This document shows, one piece after another, positions 47,720 to 56,449 of a stretch of DNA of 64,000 bases; the stretch's first letter is position 1, and every line of letters starts with the position of its first letter. The DNA is taken from assembly GCF_001514265.1 (NCBI RefSeq), contig NZ_KQ948990.1, positions 651,967 to 715,966 of the forward strand, in the 5' to 3' direction. Both the position numbers and the translations under genes were made by a program. The stretch comes from Streptomyces resistomycificus. GTDB taxonomy: Bacteria; Actinomycetota; Actinomycetes; Streptomycetales; Streptomycetaceae. Below the pieces are notes generated by a model. That model made no database searches and was not told where the DNA came from. It saw only the letters and a list, made by a program, of their open reading frames with translations.

Positions 47720-48766
47720 CTACCGGTCGTTCCCGGCACTCGAGGGTGCCCGGTAGTGGTGGTACGTGTGGTGCGCGCTGAAGCCCAGACCGGCGTACAG
47801 GGCCCGCGCACCCACGTTGTCCGTCTCGACCTGGAGCCAGGCCGCCGAGGCGCCCTCGTCCAGGGCCCGCCGGGCGAGCGCCGCCATCACGAGGGACGCC
47901 AGCCCCTGCCGCCGTAGCGCGGGATCCACCTCGACGGCGGCGAAACCGGCCCACCGCCCGTCCACGACACACCGGCCGACGGCGGCGGGAGGTTCGCCCT
48001 CCGTCGCCCCGGGCAGCGTCGCGAACCACACCGAGGGGCCGCTGCCCAGCACCCGCAGGGCCACCTCGCTCACCCCCTTGCGCTGGTACCGGGCGAGCCA
48101 CGCCTCGTCGGCCTCCCGGGACAGGGCCACCCCGGGGGCCTGCGTCCGGTCCGCGACCGGCGCCAGCGCCCCGGTCCACAGCTCGGCGCTCACCTCCCGC
48201 GTCCACTGGCGCCGCTCCAGCTCGGCACAGAGCGCCTCCTGCGTCCCCGGGGCGCCCGTCGCGGTCTGGACGTAGGCGGGCAGCCCGCGGTCGCCGTACC
48301 AGCGGCGTACGGCCGTCAGGGCCTCGTCGAGGGGCAGGCCGGGGTCGCCGAGCGGCAGCACCGAGTTGGCGCGCCGGGTGAAACCGGCCGCGGCCCGCAG
48401 CTCCCAGTCCCCGAGCCGCTCGCTCTCCAGCGGCCGCCAGGCCCGGGAGGCGACACGGGCAAGCTCCTCGTACGAGGCCGCGGGACCCCGACGGCGGGCC
48501 GGGGCGGACGGAACGACCTTGCCCGCGACCAGCGAGGATTCCGGAATCCGGACGGCCACTCCGTCCCGTCGTGTGATCAGGAGCACACCGTTGTCCCATG
48601 ATGTGAGAACACCCACCGTGTCGGTGAACTTCTCGCCCGCGACCCCAGGTTCGCCCAGGCGCCGTACGGACACTCGTTTACCCACGTCAGCGGCGGTGAT
48701 ACGGACCACGAGACGTCCGGTCGCGGAGATTTCCACAGGTAGGTCCACCCCTCCTGTTCGGATCAT
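47720..48766 (-). CDS. GNAT family N-acetyltransferase with N-terminal beta domain
   Basis: 348 residues from the ATG at 48766; a TTG 6 bp upstream and a downstream GTG (48739) are alternatives. Residues 1-75 form a small beta-rich domain (VSVRRLGEPGVAGEKFTDTVGVLTSWDNGVLLITRRDG), often found fused to GNAT in actinobacteria. The GNAT core is at the C-terminus: AAVEVDPALRRQGLASLVMAALARRALDEGASAAWLQVETDNVGARALYAGLGFSAHHTYHHYR, with the acetyl-CoA P-loop RRQGLA. The acceptor is unknown. Confidence 0.87.
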   Translation of the reverse strand: MIRTGGVDLPVEISATGRLVVRITAADVGKRVSVRRLGEPGVAGEKFTDTVGVLTSWDNGVLLITRRDGVAVRIPESSLVAGKVVPSAPARRRGPAASYEELARVASRAWRPLESERLGDWELRAAAGFTRRANSVLPLGDPGLPLDEALTAVRRWYGDRGLPAYVQTATGAPGTQEALCAELERRQWTREVSAELWTGALAPVADRTQAPGVALSREADEAWLARYQRKGVSEVALRVLGSGPSVWFATLPGATEGEPPAAVGRCVVDGRWAGFAAVEVDPALRRQGLASLVMAALARRALDEGASAAWLQVETDNVGARALYAGLGFSAHHTYHHYRAPSSAGNDR

Positions 48767-48876
48767 GGCCAAGAACGGAGATACTAGGGGCGGGCATCGA
48801 CGACGCCGCGCTCCCGCGCGCCAGGCGGCGGAGCCTGAGGAGGCTCGCCAGCGCCCTATCGAGGAGGAACGACAGC

Positions 48877-49197
48877 GTGACCTACGTCATCGCGCAGCCT
48901 TGTGTCGACGTCAAGGACAAGGCGTGCATCGAGGAGTGCCCGGTCGACTGCATCTACGAGGGCCAGCGGTCCTTGTACATCCACCCGGACGAATGCGTCG
49001 ACTGTGGTGCCTGTGAGCCGGTCTGCCCGGTCGAGGCGATCTTCTACGAGGACGACACTCCGGAGGAGTGGAAGGACTACTACAAGGCGAACGTCGAGTT
49101 CTTCGACGAGCTCGGCTCTCCCGGTGGTGCCAGCAAGCTGGGCCTGATCGAGCGCGACCACCCCTTCGTCGCCGCGCTGCCGCCGCAGAACCAGTAA
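48877..49197 (+). CDS. fdxA: 7Fe ferredoxin FdxA
   Basis: 106 residues from a GTG with GAGGAGGA upstream. MTYVIAQPCVDVKDKACIEECPVDCIYEG supplies the [3Fe-4S]/[4Fe-4S] pattern with an extended first motif (C-x7-C-x3-CP), and CVDCGACEPVCP supplies the second cluster. The C-terminal extension (EWKDYYKANVEFFDELGSPGGA) is typical of actinobacterial FdxA. It carries low-potential electrons for cytochrome P450s and other oxidoreductases. It sits directly upstream of dapC, a pairing that is conserved in actinobacteria. Confidence 0.96.
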   Translation: MTYVIAQPCVDVKDKACIEECPVDCIYEGQRSLYIHPDECVDCGACEPVCPVEAIFYEDDTPEEWKDYYKANVEFFDELGSPGGASKLGLIERDHPFVAALPPQNQ

Positions 49198-49336
49198 GAG
49201 CGGCCCGCACCTCCCCCAGCTCTCGGGTTCGCTCGAACCGGGGGGACCCCATCGCCTCGGTCCCGTACGGCTCGATCCACCCGGGTCGCCGTACGGGGCC
49301 GAGGCGTTTGCCGTATCAGAAAGTGAGCCAGAAGCC

Positions 49337-50431
49337 GTGTCCGCAGTCTCAGACCGCCTCCCCACGTTCCCCTGGGACAAGCTGGCGCCGTACAAGGCGA
49401 CGGCCGCCGCGCACCCGGGCGGCATCGTCGACCTGTCCGTCGGCACCCCGGTCGACCCGGTTCCCGAGCTGATCCAGAAAGCGCTGATCGCCGCGGCGGA
49501 CTCCCCGGGCTACCCGACCGTCTGGGGCACGCCCGAGCTGCGCGACGCGATCACGGGCTGGCTGGAGCGCCGGCTGGGCGCCCGCGAGGTCACCCACCGC
49601 CACGTCCTGCCGATCGTCGGCTCCAAGGAGCTCGTCGCCTGGCTGCCGACCCAGCTGGGCCTCGGCCCCGGCGACCGGGTCGCCTACCCGCGCCTGGCCT
49701 ACCCGACGTACGAGGTCGGAGCACGGCTGGCGCGCGCCGGGTACGAGGTCTACGACGACCCGACGACGCTGGACCCGGCGGGCCTGAAGCTGCTGTGGCT
49801 GAACTCCCCGTCCAACCCGACGGGCAAGGTGCTCTCGAAGGACGAACTGACCCGGATCGTGGCCTGGGCCCGCGAGCACGGCGTCCTGCTCTTCTCCGAC
49901 GAGTGCTACCTGGAGCTGGGCTGGGAGGCCGACCCGGTCTCCGTCCTGCACCCGGACGTGAACGGCGGCTCCTACGACGGCATCGTCGCCGTCCACTCCC
50001 TCTCCAAGCGGTCCAACCTGGCCGGCTACCGTGCCGCGTTCCTGGCGGGCGACCCGGCGGTCCTCGCGCCGCTCCTGGAGATCCGCAAGCACGGCGGCAT
50101 GATGACCTCGGCCACGACCCAGGCGGCGGCGGTCGCGGCCCTCGGCGACGACACCCACGTCCGCGAACAGCGGGAGCGCTACGCGGCCCGCCGCGCGGTG
50201 CTGCGTGAGGCGCTGGTCGGCCACGGCTTCCGCATCGAGCACAGCGAGGCCAGCCTCTACCTGTGGGCCACCCGAGACGAGTCCTGCTGGGCCACCGTCG
50301 CCCACCTGGCCGACCTCGGCATCCTGGTCGCGCCGGGCGACTTCTACGGCGAGGCGGGCGAGAGGTTCGTACGCGTGGCCCTGACGGCGACGGACGAGCG
50401 GGTCCGGGCGGCAGTAGAGCGGCTCGGATAG
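49337..50431 (+). CDS. dapC: Succinyldiaminopimelate aminotransferase
   Basis: 364 residues from a GTG. Fold type I aminotransferase: SVGTPVDPVPELIQKAL at the substrate entrance, LNSPSNPTGKVLS, SDECYLELGW and the PLP-binding lysine in HSLSKRSNLAGYRAAF. It converts N-succinyl-2-amino-6-ketopimelate to N-succinyl-LL-2,6-diaminopimelate in lysine and peptidoglycan precursor synthesis. dapE, which acts next, lies 2 kb downstream. A hairpin terminator follows. Confidence 0.93.
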   Translation: MSAVSDRLPTFPWDKLAPYKATAAAHPGGIVDLSVGTPVDPVPELIQKALIAAADSPGYPTVWGTPELRDAITGWLERRLGAREVTHRHVLPIVGSKELVAWLPTQLGLGPGDRVAYPRLAYPTYEVGARLARAGYEVYDDPTTLDPAGLKLLWLNSPSNPTGKVLSKDELTRIVAWAREHGVLLFSDECYLELGWEADPVSVLHPDVNGGSYDGIVAVHSLSKRSNLAGYRAAFLAGDPAVLAPLLEIRKHGGMMTSATTQAAAVAALGDDTHVREQRERYAARRAVLREALVGHGFRIEHSEASLYLWATRDESCWATVAHLADLGILVAPGDFYGEAGERFVRVALTATDERVRAAVERLG

Positions 50432-50441
50432 CGAGACGACA

Positions 50442-50479
50442 GAGCGACGGGGCCCAGGAACCCCTGGACCCCGTCGCTC
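50442..50479. terminator. Bidirectional terminator after dapC
   Basis: GAGCGACGGGGCCCAGG pairs with CCTGGACCCCGTCGCTC (17 bp, one mismatch) around a 4-base loop, between two convergent genes. Confidence 0.88.
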
Positions 50480-50511
50480 CGTGGATCGGGTACTCGGCGT
50501 GGATCGGGTAC

Positions 50512-50961
50512 TCAGCCGATCGGCAGGCTCTTCACCGGCAGCTGGTCGGCGGCCGGCAGCCCACCCTTGGTGAGGGAGTCCGTCGGCAGGCCGCCCTTGG
50601 TCGCCGTACCGGCGGTGTCACCGAGGATGTCCCCGGCGGAGACCGCCGCCTCGCCCGCGGTCTTCTGCGCCGCGGGCGCCGCCTTCTTCACGGCCTTGCC
50701 ACCGGTCTTGCCCGCGGTCGGAACGGCCTTCCCGACCGTCTTGCCGCCGGTCTTGCCCGCGGTGTCGGTCAGGTTCTGAGCCGCACCGTCGACCGTGTCG
50801 CCGACGCTCGCCCCGTCCAGGGCGGTCAGCCCACCGAGGTTCGGGGTGGCCGGCAGCTCGGGGGCCGCGCTGGCGGAGCCGGCCGCACCGACCCCGGCGG
50901 CCGCTCCGGCAGCGACGAGCAGCGCGGCACGAGCGATCCGTCGGGTCAGGGGGAGGGACAT
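50512..50961 (-). CDS. Small secreted alanine/lysine-rich protein of unknown function
   Basis: 149 residues; the ATG at 50961 follows AAAGGAGCAAC. The Sec signal peptide (MSLPLTRRIARAALLVAAGA and onward) ends at ASA-A near residue 33. The mature chain contains repeated GKTGGKxVxKA units and ends GLPTDSLTKGGLPAADQLPVKSLPIG; it has no cysteines and looks disordered or surface-associated. No domain is recognised. The upstream 340 bp (50962-51301) hold its promoter and an AT-rich patch near 51140-51165, without another gene. Confidence 0.75.
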   Translation of the reverse strand: MSLPLTRRIARAALLVAAGAAAGVGAAGSASAAPELPATPNLGGLTALDGASVGDTVDGAAQNLTDTAGKTGGKTVGKAVPTAGKTGGKAVKKAAPAAQKTAGEAAVSAGDILGDTAGTATKGGLPTDSLTKGGLPAADQLPVKSLPIG

Positions 50962-51301
50962 GTTGCTCCTTTGACGGGAGGGAACGATGAAATGTCCGGC
51001 CTGGCCCGGCAGTTGGTCGACCGGCTGTCGACCGACCGAGTGTTGATCTCCGGGCTCGGACGCAGTGACTACCGCTCGAAGCCCGGGAAGGTTGCGGCGA
51101 GCCAACGTAAAGAGTTGGCAATGCGTCGCATTGTCGACTCCGGATAAAAACGGGCAAAAACCGCCCGGTCCGAAAGTGTGCCGAATCCTTACAGCCCTTT
51201 GCCCGCAAGGGTTTCGCCCGATTCGGGGGTGACACGACGAAAACCTGAGCACACCCACGCCCGAACCCGGCGGACGTAACCCTTCCGGGTGAGTGCCCGT
51301 A

Positions 51302-52291
51302 CTACTGCGCAGTGACGATCCGGACCGAGCCCACGGCCCGCTCCCCGCCCTTGGCGTCCTGCGAGCCGGCCGTACGCCACTGACTGTCGGTGTTCCCGGC
51401 CGTCCACTGCCGCCCGGCGTACGAGACCCGTTCGATGTGCAGCGCCGAGGCGTTGGCCACGGCCCAGTGCGCCAGCTGCCAGCCGCGCTCCCGGACACCG
51501 CGGCCGGAACCCCGGCCGGTGTCGGCGGTCACCGGCAGTGTGACGGTCCGCCCCCCGCCCCCGCTCGTGGACGCCGTCGGCGTCGGGGTGGGTGTCGCCG
51601 CGGCGCCCACCTCGGCCGAGGTCGTCTCCAGCACGTCCCGTCCGAAGTCCCGTACGAGCGCCGTGCGCACCGCGTCCGTTCCCGCGGCCTGGGTGCCCGC
51701 CTGGCGGCCCTCGCAGGTCAGCGTGGCCGCCGACTGTCCGGTGAGCGCGGCGGCGAGCAGCGTGGCGTCCGGTTCGTGCTTGGCGTACGCCGTCGGGTAG
51801 CCGCTGCGCTGCACCTTCTGCGCGGCGACCGTCAGCGGCAGCTTCGTGTAGTCGGGCACCTTGGCCAGGTGCTCGTAGAAGATGTCCGCCGAGTACGTCG
51901 GGTCCAGGATCTCCTTCGGGGTGCCCCAGCCCTGCGAGGGCCGCTGCTGGAACAGGCCCAGGGAGTCACGGTCGCCGTGGTCGATGTTGCGCAGCGCCGA
52001 CTCCTGGAGCGCGGTGGCGAGCGCGATCGTCACGGCACGCTCGGGCATGCCGCGTCCGGTGCCGACGGCGGCGATCGTCGCCGCGTTCACCGCCTGCTCC
52101 GGCGTGAACTCGTAGGTTGCTCCGTCGTCTCTGCCGGAGACGACCTTGCACCCCGGTGTGCCCGCGCCGCCGGTGACGTACTGCACGAGGAGGTAGCCGG
52201 CGACGGCACACAGGACCACGAAGGCCGCCCCGAAACGGAAGAGGCGGCCGCGACGCTTGGGAGTAGGGGACAGCTCTGGCACCCGCCACAA
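51302..52291 (-). CDS. Membrane-anchored protein with a lysozyme-like core
   Basis: 329 residues from a TTG at 52291; GTG at 52282 is an equally good start. One N-terminal helix (about 20-40) anchors an extracytoplasmic chain. Residues 60-190 carry ATALQESALRNIDHGDRDSLGLFQQRPSQGWGTPKEILDPTYSADIFYEHLA, a goose-lysozyme/transglycosylase-like helix set with the ES catalytic-type motif, often annotated vaguely in streptomycetes. A Thr/Pro-rich linker (about 235-260) leads to a beta-rich C-terminal domain. Cell-wall association is inferred; hydrolytic activity is not certain. Confidence 0.8.
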   Translation of the reverse strand: MWRVPELSPTPKRRGRLFRFGAAFVVLCAVAGYLLVQYVTGGAGTPGCKVVSGRDDGATYEFTPEQAVNAATIAAVGTGRGMPERAVTIALATALQESALRNIDHGDRDSLGLFQQRPSQGWGTPKEILDPTYSADIFYEHLAKVPDYTKLPLTVAAQKVQRSGYPTAYAKHEPDATLLAAALTGQSAATLTCEGRQAGTQAAGTDAVRTALVRDFGRDVLETTSAEVGAAATPTPTPTASTSGGGGRTVTLPVTADTGRGSGRGVRERGWQLAHWAVANASALHIERVSYAGRQWTAGNTDSQWRTAGSQDAKGGERAVGSVRIVTAQ

Positions 52292-52368
52292 GATACTGGA
52301 GAGTACTGTGCGCGTCGTGCCCGGTGGGGAAAGTCAGGGGCCGACTCCGGGGCGTTAGGGTCGACAGC

Positions 52369-53448
52369 ATGGCCGACACCCCTCTTGACCTCACGCTGGA
52401 CGCCGCGCGGCTCACCGCGCAGCTCGTCGACTTCCCCTCCGTGAGCGGCACCGAGAAGCCCCTCGCGGACGCGATCGAGACCGCGCTGCGCGCCCTGCCG
52501 CACCTGACGGTGGACCGGTACGGCAACAACGTCGTCGCCAGGACGAACCTCGGCCGCTCGGAACGCGTCCTTCTCGCCGGACACATCGACACCGTTCCGA
52601 TCGCGGACAACGTCCCCTCACGGCTCGACGACGAGGGCTACCTGTGGGGCTGCGGCACCTGTGACATGAAGTCGGGGGTGGCGGTGCAGCTGCGCATCGC
52701 GGCGACCGTCCCCGCCCCCAACCGCGACCTCACCTTCGTCTTCTACGACAACGAAGAGGTCGCCGCACACCTCAACGGCCTGAAGCATGTGGCCGAGGCC
52801 CACCCCGACTGGCTGGAGGGCGACTTCGCGGTCCTGCTGGAGCCGACCGACAACCAGGTGGAGGGCGGCTGCCAGGGCACGCTGCGCGTCTTCCTGAAGT
52901 TCAAGGGACAGCGGGCGCACTCCGCGCGCGCGTGGATGGGCGCCAACGCGATCCACGCCGCCGCCCCCGCGCTCGCCAGGCTCGCCGCGTACGAGCCGCG
53001 CCGGCCCGTCGTGGACGGCCTCCGGTTCCACGAGGGACTCAACGCCGTGGGCATCGAGGGCGGCGTCGCCACCAACGTCATCCCCGACGCCTGCACCCTC
53101 GTCGTCAACTTCCGCTACGCGCCCGACCGCAGCGAGGAGGAGGCGGAGGCGTTCGTCCGCGAGTACTTCGCGGACTGCGGCGTCGACGAGTTCGTCGTCG
53201 ACGACCACACCGGCGGCGCCCGGCCCGGCCTCACCCACCCCGCCGCGCAGGCCTTCATGGCGGCCGTGGGCGGCGAGGCCCGCCCGAAGTTCGGCTGGAC
53301 GGACGTGGCCCGCTTCAGCGCGCTCGGGGTACCCGCGGTGAACTACAGCCCGGGCCAGCCGCTTCTCGCGCACAAGGTGGACGAGCGGGTGAAGGCGTCC
53401 CTCATCCCCGAGGCCGAGGAGCGACTGCGGTCGTGGCTCACGGCGTGA
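52369..53448 (+). CDS. dapE: Succinyl-diaminopimelate desuccinylase
   Basis: 359 residues from an ATG. M20 peptidase fold: metal ligands His and Asp in LLAGHIDTVP and Asp in GCGTCDMKSG, the catalytic Glu pair in FYDNEEVAA, and the dimerisation domain with GQRAHSARAWMGANAIH. The C-terminal TDVARFSALGVPAVNYSPG and LAHKVDERV are typical of actinobacterial DapE. It releases succinate to give LL-diaminopimelate, completing the pathway begun by DapC. Confidence 0.94.
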   Translation: MADTPLDLTLDAARLTAQLVDFPSVSGTEKPLADAIETALRALPHLTVDRYGNNVVARTNLGRSERVLLAGHIDTVPIADNVPSRLDDEGYLWGCGTCDMKSGVAVQLRIAATVPAPNRDLTFVFYDNEEVAAHLNGLKHVAEAHPDWLEGDFAVLLEPTDNQVEGGCQGTLRVFLKFKGQRAHSARAWMGANAIHAAAPALARLAAYEPRRPVVDGLRFHEGLNAVGIEGGVATNVIPDACTLVVNFRYAPDRSEEEAEAFVREYFADCGVDEFVVDDHTGGARPGLTHPAAQAFMAAVGGEARPKFGWTDVARFSALGVPAVNYSPGQPLLAHKVDERVKASLIPEAEERLRSWLTA

Positions 53449-53576
53449 CGTGAGCGAACGCCCTGGTGAGGCGGCCGTGCGCGGTGGCGCTTCATGGCGG
53501 ACATGCTCACGTCCCCCGTCCGTAACCCACGTAGATCTACGCTGAGGTGGAAACACGGCAAGCGGAGGGAGCGCAC

Positions 53577-54335
53577 ATGGCTACTGGCAACCCCGAGGGC
53601 AAGAAGCAGCCACCGGAGGAGCAGCGCCTGGGGCCGGTGCTGCGCAGGAGGGGGCAGGTGCAGCAGAGCACGACGGATCAGCGTCTGCTGGACGAGCGTG
53701 CCCCCTCGGACTGGGTCCACACGGACCCCTGGCGCGTGCTGCGCATCCAGTCGGAGTTCATCGAGGGCTTCGGCACGCTGGCCGAACTCCCGCCCGCGAT
53801 CAGCGTCTTCGGCTCGGCGCGCACGCCGGCCGACTCGCCCGAGTACGAGGCGGGCGTACAGCTCGGCCGAGGCCTGGTGGAAGCGGGCTTCGCGGTGATC
53901 ACGGGGGGCGGCCCCGGTGCCATGGAAGCCGCCAACAAGGGCGCCCGGGACGCGAAGGGCGTCTCCGTGGGCCTCGGCATCGAGCTGCCCTTCGAGCAGG
54001 GCCTGAACCCCCACGTCGATATCGGGCTGAACTTCCGGTACTTCTTCGTCCGCAAGATGATGTTCGTCAAGTACGCGCAGGGCTTCGTGGTCCTGCCGGG
54101 CGGACTCGGGACACTGGACGAGCTGTTCGAGGCGCTGACCCTGGTCCAGACCCAGAAGGTCACGCGCTTCCCGATCGTCCTCTTCGGTACGGAGTACTGG
54201 GGCGGCCTCGTGGACTGGGTGAAGAACACGGTGATCGCCCAGGGCAAGGCCTCGGAGAAGGACCTGCTGCTGTTCCACCTCACGGACGACGTGGACGAGG
54301 CGGTGGCGCTGGTGTCGAAGGAGGCGGGCCGCTAG
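53577..54335 (+). CDS. LOG family protein (TIGR00730-type nucleotide phosphoribohydrolase)
   Basis: 252 residues; the ATG at 53577 follows GCGGAGGGA. The Rossmann-like fold begins AISVFGSARTPADSPEY, with GGGPGAMEAANKGA and the hallmark PGGLGTLDELFEALTLVQTQK motif (conserved Arg/Glu of cytokinin-activating LOG enzymes). Members release ribose phosphate from nucleotides; some were misannotated as lysine decarboxylases. The position between dapE and folP2 matches Rv1205-Rv1207 in mycobacteria, where the homologue makes cytokinins. Confidence 0.9.
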   Translation: MATGNPEGKKQPPEEQRLGPVLRRRGQVQQSTTDQRLLDERAPSDWVHTDPWRVLRIQSEFIEGFGTLAELPPAISVFGSARTPADSPEYEAGVQLGRGLVEAGFAVITGGGPGAMEAANKGARDAKGVSVGLGIELPFEQGLNPHVDIGLNFRYFFVRKMMFVKYAQGFVVLPGGLGTLDELFEALTLVQTQKVTRFPIVLFGTEYWGGLVDWVKNTVIAQGKASEKDLLLFHLTDDVDEAVALVSKEAGR

Positions 54336-54433
54336 CTCGGGAGGCCGTTCGTCGTCCGAGAGGTCGGGTGGTGGGCGGGCGTGGGCCCGGGTCCGGGTCC
54401 GGGGAGGACGGAACCCCCGGTGCGGCAGCGGGC

Positions 54434-55294
54434 CTACGCCAGTCCCCGCCGGGCGACCGCGGGCGGACGGTGCCCGGCGATCGAGGCCACCATGTCCACC
54501 ACCTGCCGGGTCTCCGCCACCTCGTGCACCCGGTACACCTGCGCCCCCAGCCACGCCGACACCGCGGTGGTGGCCAGCGTGCCCACCACCCGCTCCTTCA
54601 CCGGCTTGTCGAGGGTCTCGCCCACGAAGTCCTTGTTGGACAGGGACACCAGCACCGGCCACCCGGTCTCGACCATCTCACCGAGCCGCCGGGTCGCCTC
54701 GAGGCTGTGCCGGGTGCTCTTGCCGAAGTCGTGCCCGGGATCGATCAGCACGGACTCCCGCGGCACCCCCAACGACACCGCCCGCTCGGCCAGCCCGGTC
54801 GTCACCCGCAGAATGTCGGCCATGACGTCGTCGTACGACACCCGGTGCGGTCGCGTACGGGGCTCGGCGCCCCCCGCGTGCGTGCACACCAGCCCCACCC
54901 CGTACCGCGCGGCGACCTCCGCCAGCCCCGGGTCCACCCCGCCCCACGCGTCGTTCAGCAGATCCGCCCCCGCCTCGCAGACGGCCTCGCCGACCTCCGC
55001 CCGCCAGGTGTCCACGCTGATGACGACCTCGGGGAAGCGCCGCCGGACCTCGGCGACGAAGCCCACCGTCCGCCGCGCCTCCTCTCGCGCGCTCACCTCG
55101 TCACCCGGGCCGGCCTTGACCCCGCCGATGTCGACGATGGCCGCGCCCTCCGCCACCGCCTGCTCCACGCGCGCGAGGGCCGGCTCGTCGCGGAAGGTCG
55201 CCCCCTGGTCGTAGAAGGAGTCCGGGGTCCGGTTCACGATCGCCATGATCACCGGCTCGTGCGCGTCGAATTCACGCCTGCCCAGCCTGAGCAT
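54434..55294 (-). CDS. folP2: Dihydropteroate synthase paralogue (FolP2 type)
   Basis: 286 residues from the ATG at 55294 (GAGGT upstream); a GTG 15 bp earlier is possible. The TIM-barrel pterin-binding fold has MAIVNRTPDSFYDQGATF, AAIVDIGGVKAGPG and SVDTWRAEVGEAVCEAGADLLNDAW. The canonical second loop DVGGESTRPG is replaced by DIGGVKAGPG, as in the mycobacterial FolP2 group, which lacks classical synthase activity. A folate-related but different role is likely. It lies on the strand opposite to its neighbours. Confidence 0.85.
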   Translation of the reverse strand: MLRLGRREFDAHEPVIMAIVNRTPDSFYDQGATFRDEPALARVEQAVAEGAAIVDIGGVKAGPGDEVSAREEARRTVGFVAEVRRRFPEVVISVDTWRAEVGEAVCEAGADLLNDAWGGVDPGLAEVAARYGVGLVCTHAGGAEPRTRPHRVSYDDVMADILRVTTGLAERAVSLGVPRESVLIDPGHDFGKSTRHSLEATRRLGEMVETGWPVLVSLSNKDFVGETLDKPVKERVVGTLATTAVSAWLGAQVYRVHEVAETRQVVDMVASIAGHRPPAVARRGLA

Positions 55295-55441
55295 CCCCTG
55301 TGACCTCACTTCATACGTCTGTGTCTTCGGCGTCTGCGGCCGCCTGCGACCCTAACTGTCAGACTCGCATGGCACGATCGGAGCCTGACACATCAGACGC
55401 CGGCGCCCCGCACGCCGGCACCGACCATGGGGACCTCAGCG

Positions 55442-55798
55442 ATGGTTATGTTCTTGTTCCTGGTCATCGCGCTGGCCGTGGTGGTGACCGCGGCGACGCT
55501 CGCCGTCCTGGGCGGCGGCGAGGGCGACGGCCCGCTGCCGGAGGTCGCTCCCGAGCGCCTGCGGGACCCGCTGCCGCCGCACCGCCCCGTGAACCGCGCG
55601 GACATCGAGACCCTGCGCTTCCCGCTGGCCGCCCGCGGCTACCGCATGGCCGACGTCGACGACGCGCTGGGGCGCCTCGGCGCCGAGCTCGAGGAGCGGG
55701 ACGCCCGGATCGCGGACCTGGAGTCCGCGCTGGCCGGCGCGCAGGCCGGCGCGGCCCACGGCCGCCTGGAGAAGCCCGCCGCGGAGGACCAGCAGTGA
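55442..55798 (+). CDS. Small membrane protein with DivIVA-like domain
   Basis: 118 residues from the ATG at 55442 (an ATG at 55427 is the alternative). One N-terminal helix (MVMFLFLVIALAVVVTAATLAVLGG) is followed by ETLRFPLAARGYRMADVDDALGRLGAELEERDARIADLE, a DivIVA-type motif (F/L-x-x-x-R-GY) with a coiled coil. It resembles mycobacterial Rv1209 in size and position. The next gene's GTG start overlaps its stop by 4 bp. Confidence 0.82.
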   Translation: MVMFLFLVIALAVVVTAATLAVLGGGEGDGPLPEVAPERLRDPLPPHRPVNRADIETLRFPLAARGYRMADVDDALGRLGAELEERDARIADLESALAGAQAGAAHGRLEKPAAEDQQ

Positions 55799-56382
55799 GC
55801 GACGGATCCGCTCTCGCCGGTCCGGACGGCGCCCTGCGCTGCCCGTGGGCGCTGTCCACCGAGGACTACGTGGCGTACCACGACGAGGAGTGGGGCCGCC
55901 CGGTCCACGGCGACGACGCGCTCTTCGAACGGCTCAGCCTGGAGGCCTTCCAGTCCGGCCTGTCCTGGATCACGATCCTGCGCCGCCGCCCCACCTTCCG
56001 CGCCGCCTTCGCCGGCTTCGAGATCGCCAAGGTCGCCGCCTTCACCGACGACGACCGCGAGCGCCTCCTTGCCGACCCGGGCATCATCCGCAACCGCGCC
56101 AAGGTCGACGCGACCCTCGCCAACGCGCGCGTGCTGGTCGACTGGGCCCCGGGCGACCTGGACGACCTGATCTGGTCGCACGCTCCCGACCCGGCGACCC
56201 GCCCGGTCCCCCGGACGCTCGGGGACGTGCCGGCGGTCACCCCCGAGTCGACGGCCCTGTCCAAGGCCCTGAAGAAGCGGGGCCTGCGTTTCGTCGGACC
56301 GACGACGGCGTACGCCCTGATGCAGGCGTGCGGCCTGGTCGACGACCACTTGGAAGCATGCGTGGCGAGAGCCGCCCGCTAG
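55795..56382 (+). CDS. tag: DNA-3-methyladenine glycosylase I
   Basis: 195 residues from a GTG. RCPWALSTEDYVAYHDEEWGRPVHGDDALFERLSLEAFQSGLSWITILRRRPTFRAAFAGF is the TagI signature; Glu in EAFQSGLSW and conserved residues of RFVGPTTAYALMQACGLVDDHLEAC supply the active site and structural motif. The enzyme removes 3-methyladenine from alkylated DNA. Most TagI proteins bind zinc with the N-terminal Cys and C-terminal His/Cys, which are all visible. Confidence 0.94.
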   Translation: MSDGSALAGPDGALRCPWALSTEDYVAYHDEEWGRPVHGDDALFERLSLEAFQSGLSWITILRRRPTFRAAFAGFEIAKVAAFTDDDRERLLADPGIIRNRAKVDATLANARVLVDWAPGDLDDLIWSHAPDPATRPVPRTLGDVPAVTPESTALSKALKKRGLRFVGPTTAYALMQACGLVDDHLEACVARAAR

Positions 56383-56449
56383 GGGCGCGGGGAACCGCGG
56401 GACCAGCCACCACGGACCCGCAGCCCCTCTCGGCGCCGGCGCCGCGAGC

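Noticed and set aside
54434..55294. Main folate-pathway dihydropteroate synthase
   Set aside because: Loop DIGGVKAGPG and neighbourhood match the FolP2 paralogue group, and no other folate genes are nearby.
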